A stretch of DNA of 64,000 nucleotides from Roseiarcus sp963779095 (GCA_963779095.1 CAVZWU010000008.1:156231-220230), one strand, 5' to 3'. Numbered from the stretch's first letter, positions 17,289-26,515 are shown. Notes: a model not told the origin generated them from the letters alone. Numbers and translations are program-made.

Positions 17289-18191
17289 ATGACCGCTTCG
17301 TCCCCTATCGCCGCGTCCTCCGAGCTCTTCAGACGCGACGACGACCACGGCGTCGTCACCCTGACCTTGAACACCCCGCATAGCCTCAATGCGTTGAGCC
17401 TCGCCATGATCGAGGCTCTCGTCGCCGAGCTGGACGCCATCGCCAATGACGAGACGGCGCGGGTCGTTGTGCTCACTGGCGTCGGACCGGCGCTCAGCGC
17501 TGGTCATGATCTCAGAGAAATGCAGGCGCACCGCAACGACTGCGACCGGGGTCGCAGTTACTACGTGGAATTGTTCGCGCGTTGCTCGACGCTCATGCAG
17601 GCCATCGTCACGCTGCCGAAGCCAGTGATCGCGGCGGTCGAGGGGGTCGCGACCGCGGCGGGCTGTCAGCTTGTCGCGGCCTGCGATCTCGCGATCGCCG
17701 GGGACAAGGCGCGCTTCGGTCTGTCCGGGGTCAACTTCGGCCTGTTCTGCTCGACCCCGCTGGTCGCGGTCGGCCGCGTCATATCCCGCAAGCGGGCGAT
17801 GGAGATGGCGATGACCGGCCGGCTCTACAGCGCCGTCGACGCCGAGCGCTTCGGGCTCGTCAACCGCGTCGTTCCCGAGGGCCGGGCGCTCGAAGAGGCG
17901 CAGGCGCTGGCCAAGGACATCGCCCGGCAGTCGCCCACGACGCTGGCGATCGGGAAGCGCGCGTTCTACGCCCAGATCGAGCAGCCGCTCGACGAGGCCT
18001 ATGCGGTCGCCTCTCTGGCGATGATTGACAATCTCGCCGAGCCCGATTCGGTCGAGGGGATGGGCGCTTTCATCGAGAAGCGCCGGCCCGAATGGGCGCC
18101 GGCTAGCCCGGTCCTTCAGACGGGCTCAAGCGCCGCGGCGCCTGATCGACCCAAACGTCTCACCGGACCCAGGCGCTTGGCGCCGCGATGA
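17289..18191 (+). CDS. Enoyl-CoA hydratase/isomerase (crotonase) family protein
   Basis: A 300-residue protein from ATG 17289. Crotonase features: GVVTLTLNTPHSLNALSLAM, the oxyanion-hole segment SAGHDLREM, and VEGVATAAGCQLVAACDLAI with FGLSGVNFGLFCSTPLVA. The family hydrates or isomerises acyl-CoA esters; the exact substrate is not set by sequence, though it resembles the ECHDC3-like group. The usual end is near FIEKRRPEW; the further 34 basic residues (to PRRLAPR) are atypical and may come from a lost stop or an indel near 18100. Confidence 0.88.
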   Translation: MTASSPIAASSELFRRDDDHGVVTLTLNTPHSLNALSLAMIEALVAELDAIANDETARVVVLTGVGPALSAGHDLREMQAHRNDCDRGRSYYVELFARCSTLMQAIVTLPKPVIAAVEGVATAAGCQLVAACDLAIAGDKARFGLSGVNFGLFCSTPLVAVGRVISRKRAMEMAMTGRLYSAVDAERFGLVNRVVPEGRALEEAQALAKDIARQSPTTLAIGKRAFYAQIEQPLDEAYAVASLAMIDNLAEPDSVEGMGAFIEKRRPEWAPASPVLQTGSSAAAPDRPKRLTGPRRLAPR

Positions 18192-18269
18192 CGCGCGTCG
18201 CGCCAGCCTAACGGCAATTTTACCGGCACGCCCTCATGTTTTCAGTAGGTTACGACCCCGTTTAGTTCC

Positions 18270-18287
18270 GCGCTCAAAATTGAGCGC
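18270..18287 (+). promoter_or_regulatory. Perfect dyad, possible operator
   Basis: GCGCTCAA-AA-TTGAGCGC is a perfect 8-bp inverted repeat about 190 bases before the RidA start, in a gap of 287 bases with no gene. It could be a protein-binding site. No known regulator consensus was matched. Confidence 0.3.
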
Positions 18288-18478
18288 ATTTACGCGGGCG
18301 TAAAGCAATTAGCATATACGCTATGTGGAACAGTGCCAGAAGCCGAGAGCTTCGACTCAATCCTCTCGACACTCCTCGCCAGGCCGCGCGCCATCCACAG
18401 TCGCCACATGTCACACGGAACGAAAGAATTCAGCCGCCTTGATCGGCGACGGCGATGCGCAACGGACTGGAGATACTC

Positions 18479-18871
18479 ATGGCCCGAAAGCTCGTCTCCT
18501 CAGGCTCGCCGCTCGAGCGCATGATTGGATTCTCGCGCGCGGTCCGTTCCGGCCCGTGTCTCGCCGTGGCCGGAACCGGCCCGATCGGCCCTGACGGCCG
18601 GGCCGTTCATCCCGGCGACGTCTACGAGCAGACAAAGGCGTGCCTCACGATCGCGCGCAAGGCGATCGAGGACGCGGGCGGGCGCCTCGAAGATACGGTT
18701 CAAACGCGCGTAATGCTGATCGACATCGACCGCTGGCGCGAAGCGCCGCGCGCGCATGGCGAGTTTTTTGGCGACATTCGCCCCGCCTGCACCTTCGTCG
18801 GCGTTGCGCGATTCATCGATCCGGAATGGCTGGTCGAGGTCGAGATCGACTGCTTTCGAGCCGACGAATAA
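18479..18871 (+). CDS. RidA/YjgF-family protein, intact
   Basis: A 130-residue protein starting at ATG 18479, with GGAG at 18469-18472 as ribosome binding site. It shows family blocks RKLVSSGSPLERMIGFSRAV, VAGTGPIGPDGRAVHPGDVY, EQTKACLTIARKAIEDAGG, the conserved Arg in VQTRVML, and a typical end RFIDPEWLVEVEIDCF. It probably hydrolyses reactive enamines/imines or a related small metabolite. It is distinct from the RidA coupled to pccA: both share the SSGSP N-terminal motif but differ through the middle. Confidence 0.88.
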   Translation: MARKLVSSGSPLERMIGFSRAVRSGPCLAVAGTGPIGPDGRAVHPGDVYEQTKACLTIARKAIEDAGGRLEDTVQTRVMLIDIDRWREAPRAHGEFFGDIRPACTFVGVARFIDPEWLVEVEIDCFRADE

Positions 18872-19014
18872 GCCCTCTCCCCGGCCCTGCCCGTCAGGGT
18901 CGCCGGCCGAGGTCGGACAGCCCCGGCGGGCGAGCGCCCGCCATCCGCGCTTGCCTGATTTCACCCTGAAGGACAGAATTTGTCGGCATTGAATCCAGGA
19001 GAGTGAGTCGGCAA

Positions 19015-19218
19015 ATGAAGAAACCGGGATTGGACGGGCGCCATCGCGACAAGGACGGCGAAATTCAGCGAAAGCGCGGCGACACGCTCAACAAGAATCT
19101 GTCGAAGCCAATCCCCCAATTTTCGCCCAGGACGACCCTCGCCGCGATGAGGAAGAAGACCGGCAAGATCAGCGAAGAGGCGGTGAGACGCGCCGCGGCG
19201 AAACTGGCGAAGAAATAG
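19015..19218 (+). CDS. Small basic hypothetical protein
   Basis: A 67-residue protein, MKKPGLDGRHRDKDGEIQRK then GDTLNKNLSKPIPQF, ending EEAVRRAAAKLAKK. The start MxKPGLDGRHRDKDGEI is a conserved opening of small uncharacterised proteins in Rhizobiales. AGGAGA at 18996-19001 lies upstream; an in-frame GTG at 19003 is an alternative but too close to that site. Highly basic, no signal peptide, perhaps nucleic-acid associated. Confidence 0.65.
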   Translation: MKKPGLDGRHRDKDGEIQRKRGDTLNKNLSKPIPQFSPRTTLAAMRKKTGKISEEAVRRAAAKLAKK

Positions 19219-19328
19219 CCCGCGCAAACCCGCCGCCGGCGGGCCTCCCCCGGCGCGTCCGGCCGCGCCGGAGCCGGACGCCGTCCGCCGGGTTGAGGGA
19301 CGGCGAGGAATGAGCCAATTATGGCCTG

Positions 19329-19963
19329 ATGGATCAAAAGGCCGCCCGCCACGCTCGACTGCTCCAGTTCATCGATATTGCGGGAACATTCGTTCTCGCG
19401 ATTCAGGGCGCCTCGATCGCCGCCGTGAAGGGGCTCGACGCGCTTGGCGTCGTCGTCGTGTCGCTCGCCACGGCGACGGGCGGGGGCATCATGCGTGATC
19501 TTCTCATCGGCGAAACCCCTCCCGAGGCGCTCCGGGGCTGGCCGATCGTGACATCGGCGCTTACGGGCGCCTTCCTGACGTTCTTCGCCTTCCACGTGGT
19601 CGAGGAGATTCCCGAAACCGCCCTCACCGTCGTCGACGCGCTCGGCCTCGCGCTTCTCGCCGTGTCGGGAACCGAAAAGGCGCTGGAATTCCGGCTGCCG
19701 CCGATCGCGGCGGTGATGCTGGGCGGGATCAGCGGCGCGGGCGGCTATACGATACGGGATATCCTGCTCGCCAGGTTCCCGCCATCCTGCGGGTCGACTT
19801 TCTCGCCAGCGCCGCGATTATCGGCGCGATCGTCCTGGTCGTGGCGCGAAGCGTCAAGGCGCCCGCCAATGTTGCCGCCTTTCTGGGCGGCGCGACATGC
19901 TTCGGCCTGAGAATCCTCGCGGTCTGGCAGCACTGGCATTTGCCGACAGCGAATCTGCACTGA
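19329..19963 (+). CDS. TRIC/YicG-family membrane protein (UPF0126), one frameshift
   Basis: A polytopic inner-membrane protein of about 211 residues made of two repeats of three helices. Repeat 1: DIAGTFVLAIQGASIAAVKG and LATATGGGIMRDLLIGETPP; repeat 2: VDALGLALLAVSGTEKAL and GGISGAGGYTIRDILLARFP. The Gly-rich GG.IRD signature in both halves is typical of bacterial TRIC channels. The frame is lost near 19776-19781 (TTCCCGCC, one base missing); the restored frame reads AILRVDFLASAAIIGAIVLV and ends at 19963. Proposed to conduct monovalent cations. Confidence 0.82.
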
Positions 19964-19993
19964 GAACCGCAGGCTTCGAACGGCCTTGCCACG

Positions 19994-20028
19994 GAAAAAG
20001 CCCCGCGCTGGGAGGACCGCGCGGGGCT
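19994..20028 (-). terminator. Rho-independent terminator (minus strand)
   Basis: On the minus strand, AGCCCCGCGC pairs perfectly with GCGCGGGGCT around a 10-base loop and is followed by TTTTT (plus-strand 19994-19998). It lies 110 bases downstream of the small gene at 20139-20351 and convergent with the TRIC gene. Confidence 0.8.
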
Positions 20029-20138
20029 CCAGCGCGCTCGGGCTGGGGGGCATGAATTAAGCGCGCTGAGCGACCACAACACGCCAGGCGAAGCATTGTT
20101 CCGCGCGGAAAAAGTCCGGCTGGCGCAGGCTTCGCGGG

Positions 20139-20351
20139 TCACTCCTCGAAGACGGCCTCGAGTTCAGGCTCCGCCTCGATTATGGCCCGCGCCTGCTCCT
20201 GCAAATTGGCTTGCACCTGCTCAGGCGACGCGTTCGCGGGCTGTTTCAGCGCGACGCCGTTGACGACCGTCTCCAGCTCCGGATGGCTCTCGACCAACTG
20301 GTCGATCGCGGCTTTGAGGCGCGCGTTTTTCTGTTGCAGTTCCTCGCTCAT
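20139..20351 (-). CDS. Small acidic helical protein, unknown function
   Basis: A 70-residue protein, MSEELQQKNARLKAAIDQLV, ending EAEPELEAVFEE. GGGAGA lies five bases before the ATG at 20351. No signal peptide or cysteines; likely two helices. A terminator follows at 20028. The family is not recognised beyond being a short conserved alphaproteobacterial type. Confidence 0.6.
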   Translation of the reverse strand: MSEELQQKNARLKAAIDQLVESHPELETVVNGVALKQPANASPEQVQANLQEQARAIIEAEPELEAVFEE

Positions 20352-20463
20352 GGCCGTCTCCCCTTTGCGCCCTCCGGCGGACAAGGCTAAACGCGCGTGG
20401 GGGCGATTTTGAGCCGCCAAAGCGGCCGGCCGCCAAAGGCCGACCGCCTTGCTGCGCCCGCGC

Positions 20464-21450
20464 CTACTTGCCCATCAGCGACTTGGCGTTTTCCGGGGTG
20501 ATCGCGAGCGTCGGCACGGTGACCGTGGTCGCCACCTTGTCGGCGCAGTCGAGCAGGATCTCCTTCGCCATGTCGATCGCCTGGGGCGCGCCGGTCGGAT
20601 AGGTGAAGGTCGCCGCCCATTCGCCCTCGGCCACGGCGCGGATGCCGCCTGACGGGCCCGGCAGGCCGTCGGTGCCGATGATGGCGATGTCGCCGTCCTT
20701 CTTGCCCGCGCCCTTGGCCGCGAGCCTCGCGCCCGCCGCCATCATATCGTTCGAGGCGTAGATCGCCTTGATGTCGGGATGGGCCTGGAGCATGGCGGCG
20801 AAGGCGGTCTGGGCTTTGTCCGGCAGCCAGTCGGCCGCCTGCTCGGCCACAACCTTGATCTTCGGGTTGGCCTTGACGCCTGCCTTGAAGCCGTCGAGGC
20901 GTTCGACCGCAGGGGTCGAGCTCGGCAGGCCTTCCAGCACCGCCACGTCGCCTCCTTGCGGCAGAAGCTTGTCGGCCATGTACTTGCCGGCTTCTTCCGC
21001 GATCTTGAAATTATCGCCGCCGATGAAGGCCGTGTAGTCCTTGCCGGGATCGCCCACGGTCTTGCGATCGAGCTCGATCACCGGGATGCCAGCCTTCATG
21101 GCGCGGGCGACGGCGGGCGTCAGCGGCGCGGCCTCGAAGGGCGAGATCAGGATCAGGTCGACCTTCTGGGTGATGAAATTGTCCATCTGCGAGGTCTGGG
21201 TGTTCACGTTGCCGGCGCCGTCGGCGATCTGCAGCGTGAATTGCGGAACCTTCGCGGCCGCCGCGGTCAGTTCGTCATTGACATGCGCGCGATAGGGTTC
21301 GGCGTTGTTGGCCTGCGAGAAGCCGATCACGTATTTGTCGTCCTTGCCGCACGCCTTGGCGATATGCGCGGAAGCCGACCCCGCGATAAGGGCCGCGGCG
21401 GCCGTTCCCAGCGCCAGCGCGCAAATCGGTCTCATTCTCATTCGATGCAT
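20464..21450 (-). CDS. Sugar ABC transporter substrate-binding protein (RbsB/YtfQ-like)
   Basis: A 328-residue periplasmic binding protein. GGGAGAGG precedes the ATG at 21450. Signal peptide MHRMRMRPICALALGTAAAA and cleavage near SASAH. Fold markers of the ribose-binding group: YVIGFSQANNAEPYRAHVND, DLILISPFEAAPLTPAVA, GIPVIELDRKT, IYASNDMMAAGARLAAKG and IAIIGTDGLPG. It captures a monosaccharide or polyol for the permease and ATPase encoded upstream. It is the last of four genes in a LacI-regulated operon, 41 bases after the permease gene. Ligand unknown. Confidence 0.88.
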   Translation of the reverse strand: MHRMRMRPICALALGTAAAALIAGSASAHIAKACGKDDKYVIGFSQANNAEPYRAHVNDELTAAAAKVPQFTLQIADGAGNVNTQTSQMDNFITQKVDLILISPFEAAPLTPAVARAMKAGIPVIELDRKTVGDPGKDYTAFIGGDNFKIAEEAGKYMADKLLPQGGDVAVLEGLPSSTPAVERLDGFKAGVKANPKIKVVAEQAADWLPDKAQTAFAAMLQAHPDIKAIYASNDMMAAGARLAAKGAGKKDGDIAIIGTDGLPGPSGGIRAVAEGEWAATFTYPTGAPQAIDMAKEILLDCADKVATTVTVPTLAITPENAKSLMGK

Positions 21451-21491
21451 TTTCCTCTCCCTTGGGCGGTCCTGAAGTTTGGCGTCGCGCT

Positions 21492-22544
21492 TTACCGACC
21501 CAGTCCCTCGCGGCGACGGACGAGAGACTGAAGAACCGCGGCGAGCACGATGATCGCGCCGGTCGCGAGCAATTGCAGAGCCGCATTGATGTTGTTGAGC
21601 TGGAGCACGTTGGCGAGCGCGCCGAGCATGACCGCGCCGGCGACGGTCCCGACCATCGAGCCCGCGCCGCCGAACAGGCTCGTGCCGCCAATGACGACCG
21701 CGGCGATCGCGGTCAATTCGTACCCGGTGCCGTCATTGGCGCTGCCGAAATTGAACTGGCCCGCATGCACGACGCCCGCGATCGCCGAGACGAGGCCCGT
21801 GATCGCATAGACCGAAATCTTGACCGCGGTCACCGGCACGCCAGAAAGGCGCGCCGCCCGCTCGTTGCCGCCGACAGCGAACACGTAGCGCCCGAAGCGG
21901 GTGAAGTTGAGGACGAAGGTGGCGATCGCGGCGACGACCACGAACACCAGCGTCGCCACCGGGACGGTGTTGTCGAACAGCCGGTCGCCCAGGATGGCGA
22001 ACACCGGCGGCGCGAGGCCGGGGCCATTGCCGTAGGAAATATTGATGTACTGGTTGTTGGAGATGACCAGCGCGAGACCGCGCGCGACCTGGAGTCCCGC
22101 CAGCGTGACGATGAACGGCTCGAGCCGAAAACGGGTCGAGATCGTTCCCTGCACGGCGCCGAAGGCCGCGCCGCAGGCCATGACAAACAGGACGGTCGGA
22201 ATCAGCCCCCAGCCGGCCGTCGTCATGATGGTCGCGGTCAAGACGCTCGACAGGCTCAAGAGCGCGCCGACGGAGAGATCGATCCCGGCGGTAATGATGA
22301 CGAACGTCATGCCGACGGCGATGATCCCGGTCTCCGACACCGCGCGCACGATATTGGCCATGTTGTCGGGAGCAAGAAAGAGAATGAGGCCGTGCCGGCG
22401 CGGCGAGAAGATCACGCCCCCGATCGCCACCACGATGAGCCCGATCACGCTCTGGAAGCGGACGAGAAGCGCGAAAAGATCGAGCCGGCGGCGCCCCGGG
22501 GCCGGGGTTGCGGCGGCGCTGCGGGTCGTCGCCGACTGGCTCAT
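21492..22544 (-). CDS. Sugar ABC transporter permease (RbsC-like)
   Basis: A 350-residue inner-membrane permease with 8-10 hydrophobic helices. Conserved RbsC-type blocks: TAGIDLSVGALLSLSSVL, RLEPFIVTLAGLQVARGLAL, FAVGGNERAARLSGVPV, and the final VIGGTSLFGGAGSMVGTVAG. The ATG at 22544 overlaps the ATPase stop (ATGA), implying translational coupling. It forms the channel for the sugar bound by the substrate-binding protein encoded at 20464-21450. Confidence 0.92.
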   Translation of the reverse strand: MSQSATTRSAAATPAPGRRRLDLFALLVRFQSVIGLIVVAIGGVIFSPRRHGLILFLAPDNMANIVRAVSETGIIAVGMTFVIITAGIDLSVGALLSLSSVLTATIMTTAGWGLIPTVLFVMACGAAFGAVQGTISTRFRLEPFIVTLAGLQVARGLALVISNNQYINISYGNGPGLAPPVFAILGDRLFDNTVPVATLVFVVVAAIATFVLNFTRFGRYVFAVGGNERAARLSGVPVTAVKISVYAITGLVSAIAGVVHAGQFNFGSANDGTGYELTAIAAVVIGGTSLFGGAGSMVGTVAGAVMLGALANVLQLNNINAALQLLATGAIIVLAAVLQSLVRRREGLGR

Positions 22545-24082
22545 ACCGTCTCGTCCTCGCTTCGTTCGGCGGCTTCGAGCACCTGACGCTCGTCCGCGCC
22601 GCCGGGAAATTCCGCGACCGTGCGTCCGTTGCGCAGCACGACGACCCGGTCGCACAGGCCCAGAAGCTCGGGCATCTCGCTCGAGGCGACCAGAACGCCC
22701 ATGCCCTTCCCCGCAAGCTCGCGGACGCGGGCGTAGATCTCCCCCTTCGCGCCGACGTCGACGCCGCGCGTCGGCTCGTCGAGCAGCAGGAGCCGGGGGT
22801 CCCCCAGCACTTCCTTGGCGATGACGACCTTCTGCTGGTTGCCGCCGGAGAGGGCGCCGACCACGATCTCCGGGTGCGGCGGGCGCACGTCGAAAGCTTT
22901 GATCGCCTCGCGCGCGAGCGCGCTCTCGCGGGCGCGCGACATGAGAAAGCCGGGAGAGACGCGCTCGAGGACGGTCAGGACCAAGTTGCGGGCGACGGTG
23001 TCGCGGATGAGGAGCCCGCTGCCACGCCGGTCATCGGTGACGAGGCCAAGCCCCTCGCCCCGCGCGCCGCGGATCGACGTCAGGCGCGCGGGCGCGCCGT
23101 CGATTTGGACGACGCCGGACCATTTTCCGCTTCCCGCCGCGCCATAGAGAGCGGTCAGGAGCTCGGTGCGCCCTGCCCCCATGATGCCGGCGAGGCCGAC
23201 GATCTCGCCAGCGCGCACCACGAGGTTCACGTCCTCGGGCGCTTGCCAGCCGGGCCGCTCCGCCCGGGGCGTGAAGCGCGCGTGTTCGAGAGTGAGGACG
23301 GGCTTGCCCAACACAGTCGCGCGCTTGGGGTAGAGCTCATCGAGCGGGCGCCCGACGAGGAGCCGCACCAGCTCCGATTGCGGCGCCTTGGCGGGCTGCA
23401 CGCCCGCCACCTGCCCATCGCGCATGACGGTGACGCGGTCGGCGACGCGCGGAACCTCCTCGAGCCGATGGGAGATGTAGACGATGCCGACGCCGCGCGC
23501 CGCGATCTCGCGCATCACGACGAACAGCCGCTCGACCTCGGAGGCGGTGAGCGCCGCGGTCGGCTCGTCCATGATGAGGATCTTCGAAGCGTAGGTGAGC
23601 GCCTTGGCGATGGCGACGATCTGCCTTCGTCCGACCGAAAGCTCGCCCACGGGCTGGTCTACGCCGATGTCGGCGCCGACGACGCTGATCCGCGTCAGCG
23701 CCTCCTTGCGCATGGCAGGCCGGTCGAGCACGCCGCCGCGCGTGAGCTCGCGCCCAAGAAATAGATTGGCGGTGACGTCGAGGCTCGGCACGAGGTCGAG
23801 TTCCTGGAAGATGGTGGCGACGCCCGCGGCCTGCGCGGCGCGCGGATCGTCGAAGCGGACGGGCTGCCCCTCCAGAAGCATTTCGCCCGCGTCAGGAGCG
23901 AAGACGCCGGAGAGGATGTTCATAAGCGTCGACTTGCCGGCGCCGTTCTCGCCGAGGAGCGCGTGAATTTCGCCGCGCTGGAGGTCGAAATCGACGCCGC
24001 GCAAAGCCTGCACGCCGCCGAAATGCTTGGTGACGCCGCGCATGACGAGCAGCGGCGCCGCCGTTTCGACCGGCCCGCTCAC
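22541..24082 (-). CDS. Sugar ABC transporter ATP-binding protein, tandem ATPase (RbsA-like)
   Basis: A 513-residue protein with two fused ABC domains. First: GENGAGKST, signature-like ELSVGRRQ, Walker B KILIMDEPTA. Second: GIMGAGRTE (degenerate Walker A, as in RbsA), ALSGGNQQKV, RLLLLDEPTRGVDVGAK. The GTG at 24082 overlaps the LacI gene stop (GTGA), which supports that start over a much longer open frame running into the lacI coding region. It powers the importer of this operon. Confidence 0.92.
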   Translation of the reverse strand: MSGPVETAAPLLVMRGVTKHFGGVQALRGVDFDLQRGEIHALLGENGAGKSTLMNILSGVFAPDAGEMLLEGQPVRFDDPRAAQAAGVATIFQELDLVPSLDVTANLFLGRELTRGGVLDRPAMRKEALTRISVVGADIGVDQPVGELSVGRRQIVAIAKALTYASKILIMDEPTAALTASEVERLFVVMREIAARGVGIVYISHRLEEVPRVADRVTVMRDGQVAGVQPAKAPQSELVRLLVGRPLDELYPKRATVLGKPVLTLEHARFTPRAERPGWQAPEDVNLVVRAGEIVGLAGIMGAGRTELLTALYGAAGSGKWSGVVQIDGAPARLTSIRGARGEGLGLVTDDRRGSGLLIRDTVARNLVLTVLERVSPGFLMSRARESALAREAIKAFDVRPPHPEIVVGALSGGNQQKVVIAKEVLGDPRLLLLDEPTRGVDVGAKGEIYARVRELAGKGMGVLVASSEMPELLGLCDRVVVLRNGRTVAEFPGGADERQVLEAAERSEDETV

Positions 24083-25080
24083 CGCGGCCTCGCGCAGGAA
24101 TCGCGAAGTTTCAGTGCGGCGGCGAGGCGCACGGTGCGCCGCGCGCCCTCGGGCGCGGCGATCCGCTCCATCAGGAGAAACGCCGCCCGTCGGCCGATCT
24201 CCTCGCAGGGCTGCGCGACGAGCGTGAGGCGGGGCTCGAAACAATCGGCCCACTCGAAATCGTCGAATCCGGCGATCGAGATGTCGGCGGGAACGCTCAA
24301 GCCGCGCGCGCGCACCGCCCGCATCGCGCCGATTGTCGCCATATTGTTGCCGGTCACGATCGCGGTTGGCGGATCAGGCAGCGAAAGCAGCGCGTGAGTC
24401 GCCTCGGCGGCGCTCGCGGTCGACGCGTTGCCGGTGACGAGATAGCGCTCGTCGAACTCCAAATCGAGCCGCTCAAGGCTCAGGCGGTAGCCGATAATGC
24501 GCTCGAGTGTGGTCTCGAAGCCCGGATGACCGCCGATATAGCCGATGCGACGATGCCCGAGCCCAGCGACATGGTCCACCAACGCGCGCATCGCCTCGCG
24601 ATTGTTGACGCCGACCTGATCGAACGCGGAATCGGGCGTGCGGTCGACCAGAACGCACGGGAGCCGCTCCGCCCGCAGATAGCGAAGCGCTCGGCGTTCA
24701 GGGTCGGCGCTCGGCGCGAGGATGACCCCGTCAACCCGGCGCTGGTGCAATGCGGTCAGGACTTGAAGCTCGCGGACCGGATCGTCCTGGGTGTCGGAGA
24801 GGAAGATCATCATGCCGAGCCGCGCACATTCGGTCTCGATCGCGCAGATGATGTCGGTGAAGTAGGGATTGGCGATCGCCGAAATGGCGATCCCGACCGA
24901 ACCGGTGGTGGCCGTCTTCAATGAGCGCGCGATGACATTCGGGCGATAGTCGATCGCGTCAATGACCGCCCTCACCGCGCTCGCGGTCGCCGGCGAAACG
25001 CGCCTTGTGCCGTTGACGACATGCGAAACAGTCGAGACCGAAACGCCCGCTTCCCGCGCCACGTCGGCAATCGTCGACAC
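24079..25080 (-). CDS. LacI-family transcriptional regulator of the sugar ABC operon
   Basis: A 333-residue repressor starting at GTG 25080. The N-terminal helix-turn-helix is STIADVAREAGVSVSTVSHV then hinge NGTRRVSPATA; the rest is a periplasmic-binding-type sensor (GIAISAIANPYFTDIICAIE, DGVILAPSAD, VGVNNREAMRALVDHVAG, SIAGFDDFEWADCF). It is the first gene of the operon and overlaps the ATPase gene, so it is likely autoregulated through the dyad at 25153-25176. The inducer is probably the transported sugar. Confidence 0.92.
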   Translation of the reverse strand: MSTIADVAREAGVSVSTVSHVVNGTRRVSPATASAVRAVIDAIDYRPNVIARSLKTATTGSVGIAISAIANPYFTDIICAIETECARLGMMIFLSDTQDDPVRELQVLTALHQRRVDGVILAPSADPERRALRYLRAERLPCVLVDRTPDSAFDQVGVNNREAMRALVDHVAGLGHRRIGYIGGHPGFETTLERIIGYRLSLERLDLEFDERYLVTGNASTASAAEATHALLSLPDPPTAIVTGNNMATIGAMRAVRARGLSVPADISIAGFDDFEWADCFEPRLTLVAQPCEEIGRRAAFLLMERIAAPEGARRTVRLAAALKLRDSCARPR

Positions 25081-25152
25081 GTAGCCTCCCCAGGCTCCCG
25101 CCGTCGCGCCTCGCGCAGCGCGTTGCCTTCTTCTGTGGCGAAGCTAGCAGAT

Positions 25153-25176
25153 CGAAACGTTTGCGCAACCGTTTCG
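25153..25176 (-). promoter_or_regulatory. LacI-type operator
   Basis: A near-perfect 24-bp dyad: outer CGAAACG and CGTTTCG arms around a TTGCGCAA centre. The central CG-containing palindrome is typical of LacI-family operators. It lies about 75 bases before the lacI start, so it fits repression of the whole four-gene operon. Confidence 0.75.
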
Positions 25177-25375
25177 ACGACGCCTGCGGTCTTTGGAAAG
25201 GTGTCCGGAACCATCCAGATGATCGGCTCAAGCGAGGCCGGGACGCTTCGAGGTCGGCACAATGTTTAGCGGCCAACAGCACGCCAATTTTGTGGAGGAA
25301 GACAGCAGTCCTTGCGTCTTGGTTTGGAACGCTATCAGCAGTTAAACTAGTCACGCTTTACAAAGGAGCATGGAG

Positions 25376-26515
25376 GTGACCAAAGGCGAGATAGGGCAAG
25401 AGCGCCGAGTCCAAGAGCGCCGAGTTCAAGATCGGCGCGGGCAAGAGCGCCGAGTCCAAGACCGGCGACAAAGTGCGAAACGGTCACCCCGCCTGCTGCC
25501 GACGACGATCGGTTTCCCCGCAAGGCGAGCGGTTGCCGCGCTTCGAAAGCGCAATATCGATCCGGCGCCCTTGCTGCAACGCGCGGGCCTGTCAGAACAG
25601 GATCTGGACAACCCCGAAAATCGCATCTCTTCCGCCGCGCAGGCCAGGCTGCTTGAATTTGCTGCTGAGGCGCTCCACGATCCTGCGCTCGGTTTCCACC
25701 TTGCTACAGAGGTCAATCCTCGAGAATTGGGGTTGGTGTTCTACGTAGCCTCCGCAGCGAAGGATCTTGGCGAAGCGATAACGCTCCTTGGTCGTTATTG
25801 CCGCATCGTAAACGACGCGATCCGCGTACAGATGACGCGGCGGGACGGTGACCTGGTAATCGAGGTGCATGTCGTCGGCGTTCCACGGTTTCTGGCCGTG
25901 CAGAACGCCGAGCTCGCAGTTGCGGTTATCCTGAAGAGTCTGCGAGCGATCACAGGCCGGAGGGTTCATCCGACAACAATAACCCTCGTCCACATGCGCA
26001 ATTCGGACTTCCGGGAGTTTGAGCGGTTCTGCGGCTGCCCGGTCGAATTTGGCGGATCTACCGATCAACTTGTTTTCTCCAGTGAGAGTCTCGCTGTGCC
26101 GCTGATTACGGAAGATCTGCATCTGCTGGACGCCCTTCGACCCATTTGCGATGCCGCAGCCATTCAGCGCGAAACGACGCGAGGGAGCTTGCGCGCTTCG
26201 GTCGAAAATGAGGCGCAAAAACTGCTGCCGCACGGGAGAGCGCAAAGGCAAAATGTTGCTAAGAAGCTGGCCATGAGCACGCGAACGCTGGCGCGGAGGT
26301 TAGCCAGCGAGGGCACAACCTTTGAGGACGTTGTGGACGAGTTGCGGCGGAGTCTCGCCCTCCAATACATCAAGACTCCGGGCGTATCGCTTTCTCAGAT
26401 TGCCTGGTTGCTCGGCTACGAAGGCGCCGCGTCTTTCAATCATGCCTTCAGGCGTTGGACTGGCCGTCCGCCCTCGGCGGCGCGTCTCGAGAGACTGCTT
26501 CCAGCGCCTGCGTGA
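25376..26515 (+). CDS. AraC-family regulator (OruR/ArgR-like, with N-terminal arabinose-binding-type domain)
   Basis: About 379 residues. AAAGGAG at 25362-25368 sits seven bases before the in-frame GTG 25376, a better start than the ATG at 25370. The N-terminus is a charged repeat (QERRVQ / DRRGQERRVQDRRQ) coded by near-identical DNA repeats at about 25397-25470. Then a ligand domain (SSAAQARLLEFAAEALHDP, LGLVFYVASAAKDLGEAI) and a C-terminal AraC domain (VAKKLAMSTRTLARRLASEG; SLSQIAWLLGYEGAASFNHA; FRRWTGRPPSAAR). This family regulates catabolic genes; no target is obvious among the neighbours. Confidence 0.88.
   Translation: MTKGEIGQERRVQERRVQDRRGQERRVQDRRQSAKRSPRLLPTTIGFPARRAVAALRKRNIDPAPLLQRAGLSEQDLDNPENRISSAAQARLLEFAAEALHDPALGFHLATEVNPRELGLVFYVASAAKDLGEAITLLGRYCRIVNDAIRVQMTRRDGDLVIEVHVVGVPRFLAVQNAELAVAVILKSLRAITGRRVHPTTITLVHMRNSDFREFERFCGCPVEFGGSTDQLVFSSESLAVPLITEDLHLLDALRPICDAAAIQRETTRGSLRASVENEAQKLLPHGRAQRQNVAKKLAMSTRTLARRLASEGTTFEDVVDELRRSLALQYIKTPGVSLSQIAWLLGYEGAASFNHAFRRWTGRPPSAARLERLLPAPA

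Noticed and set aside
25397..25470. CRISPR or iteron array
   Set aside because: Units are too short, contiguous and in frame with the AraC regulator.
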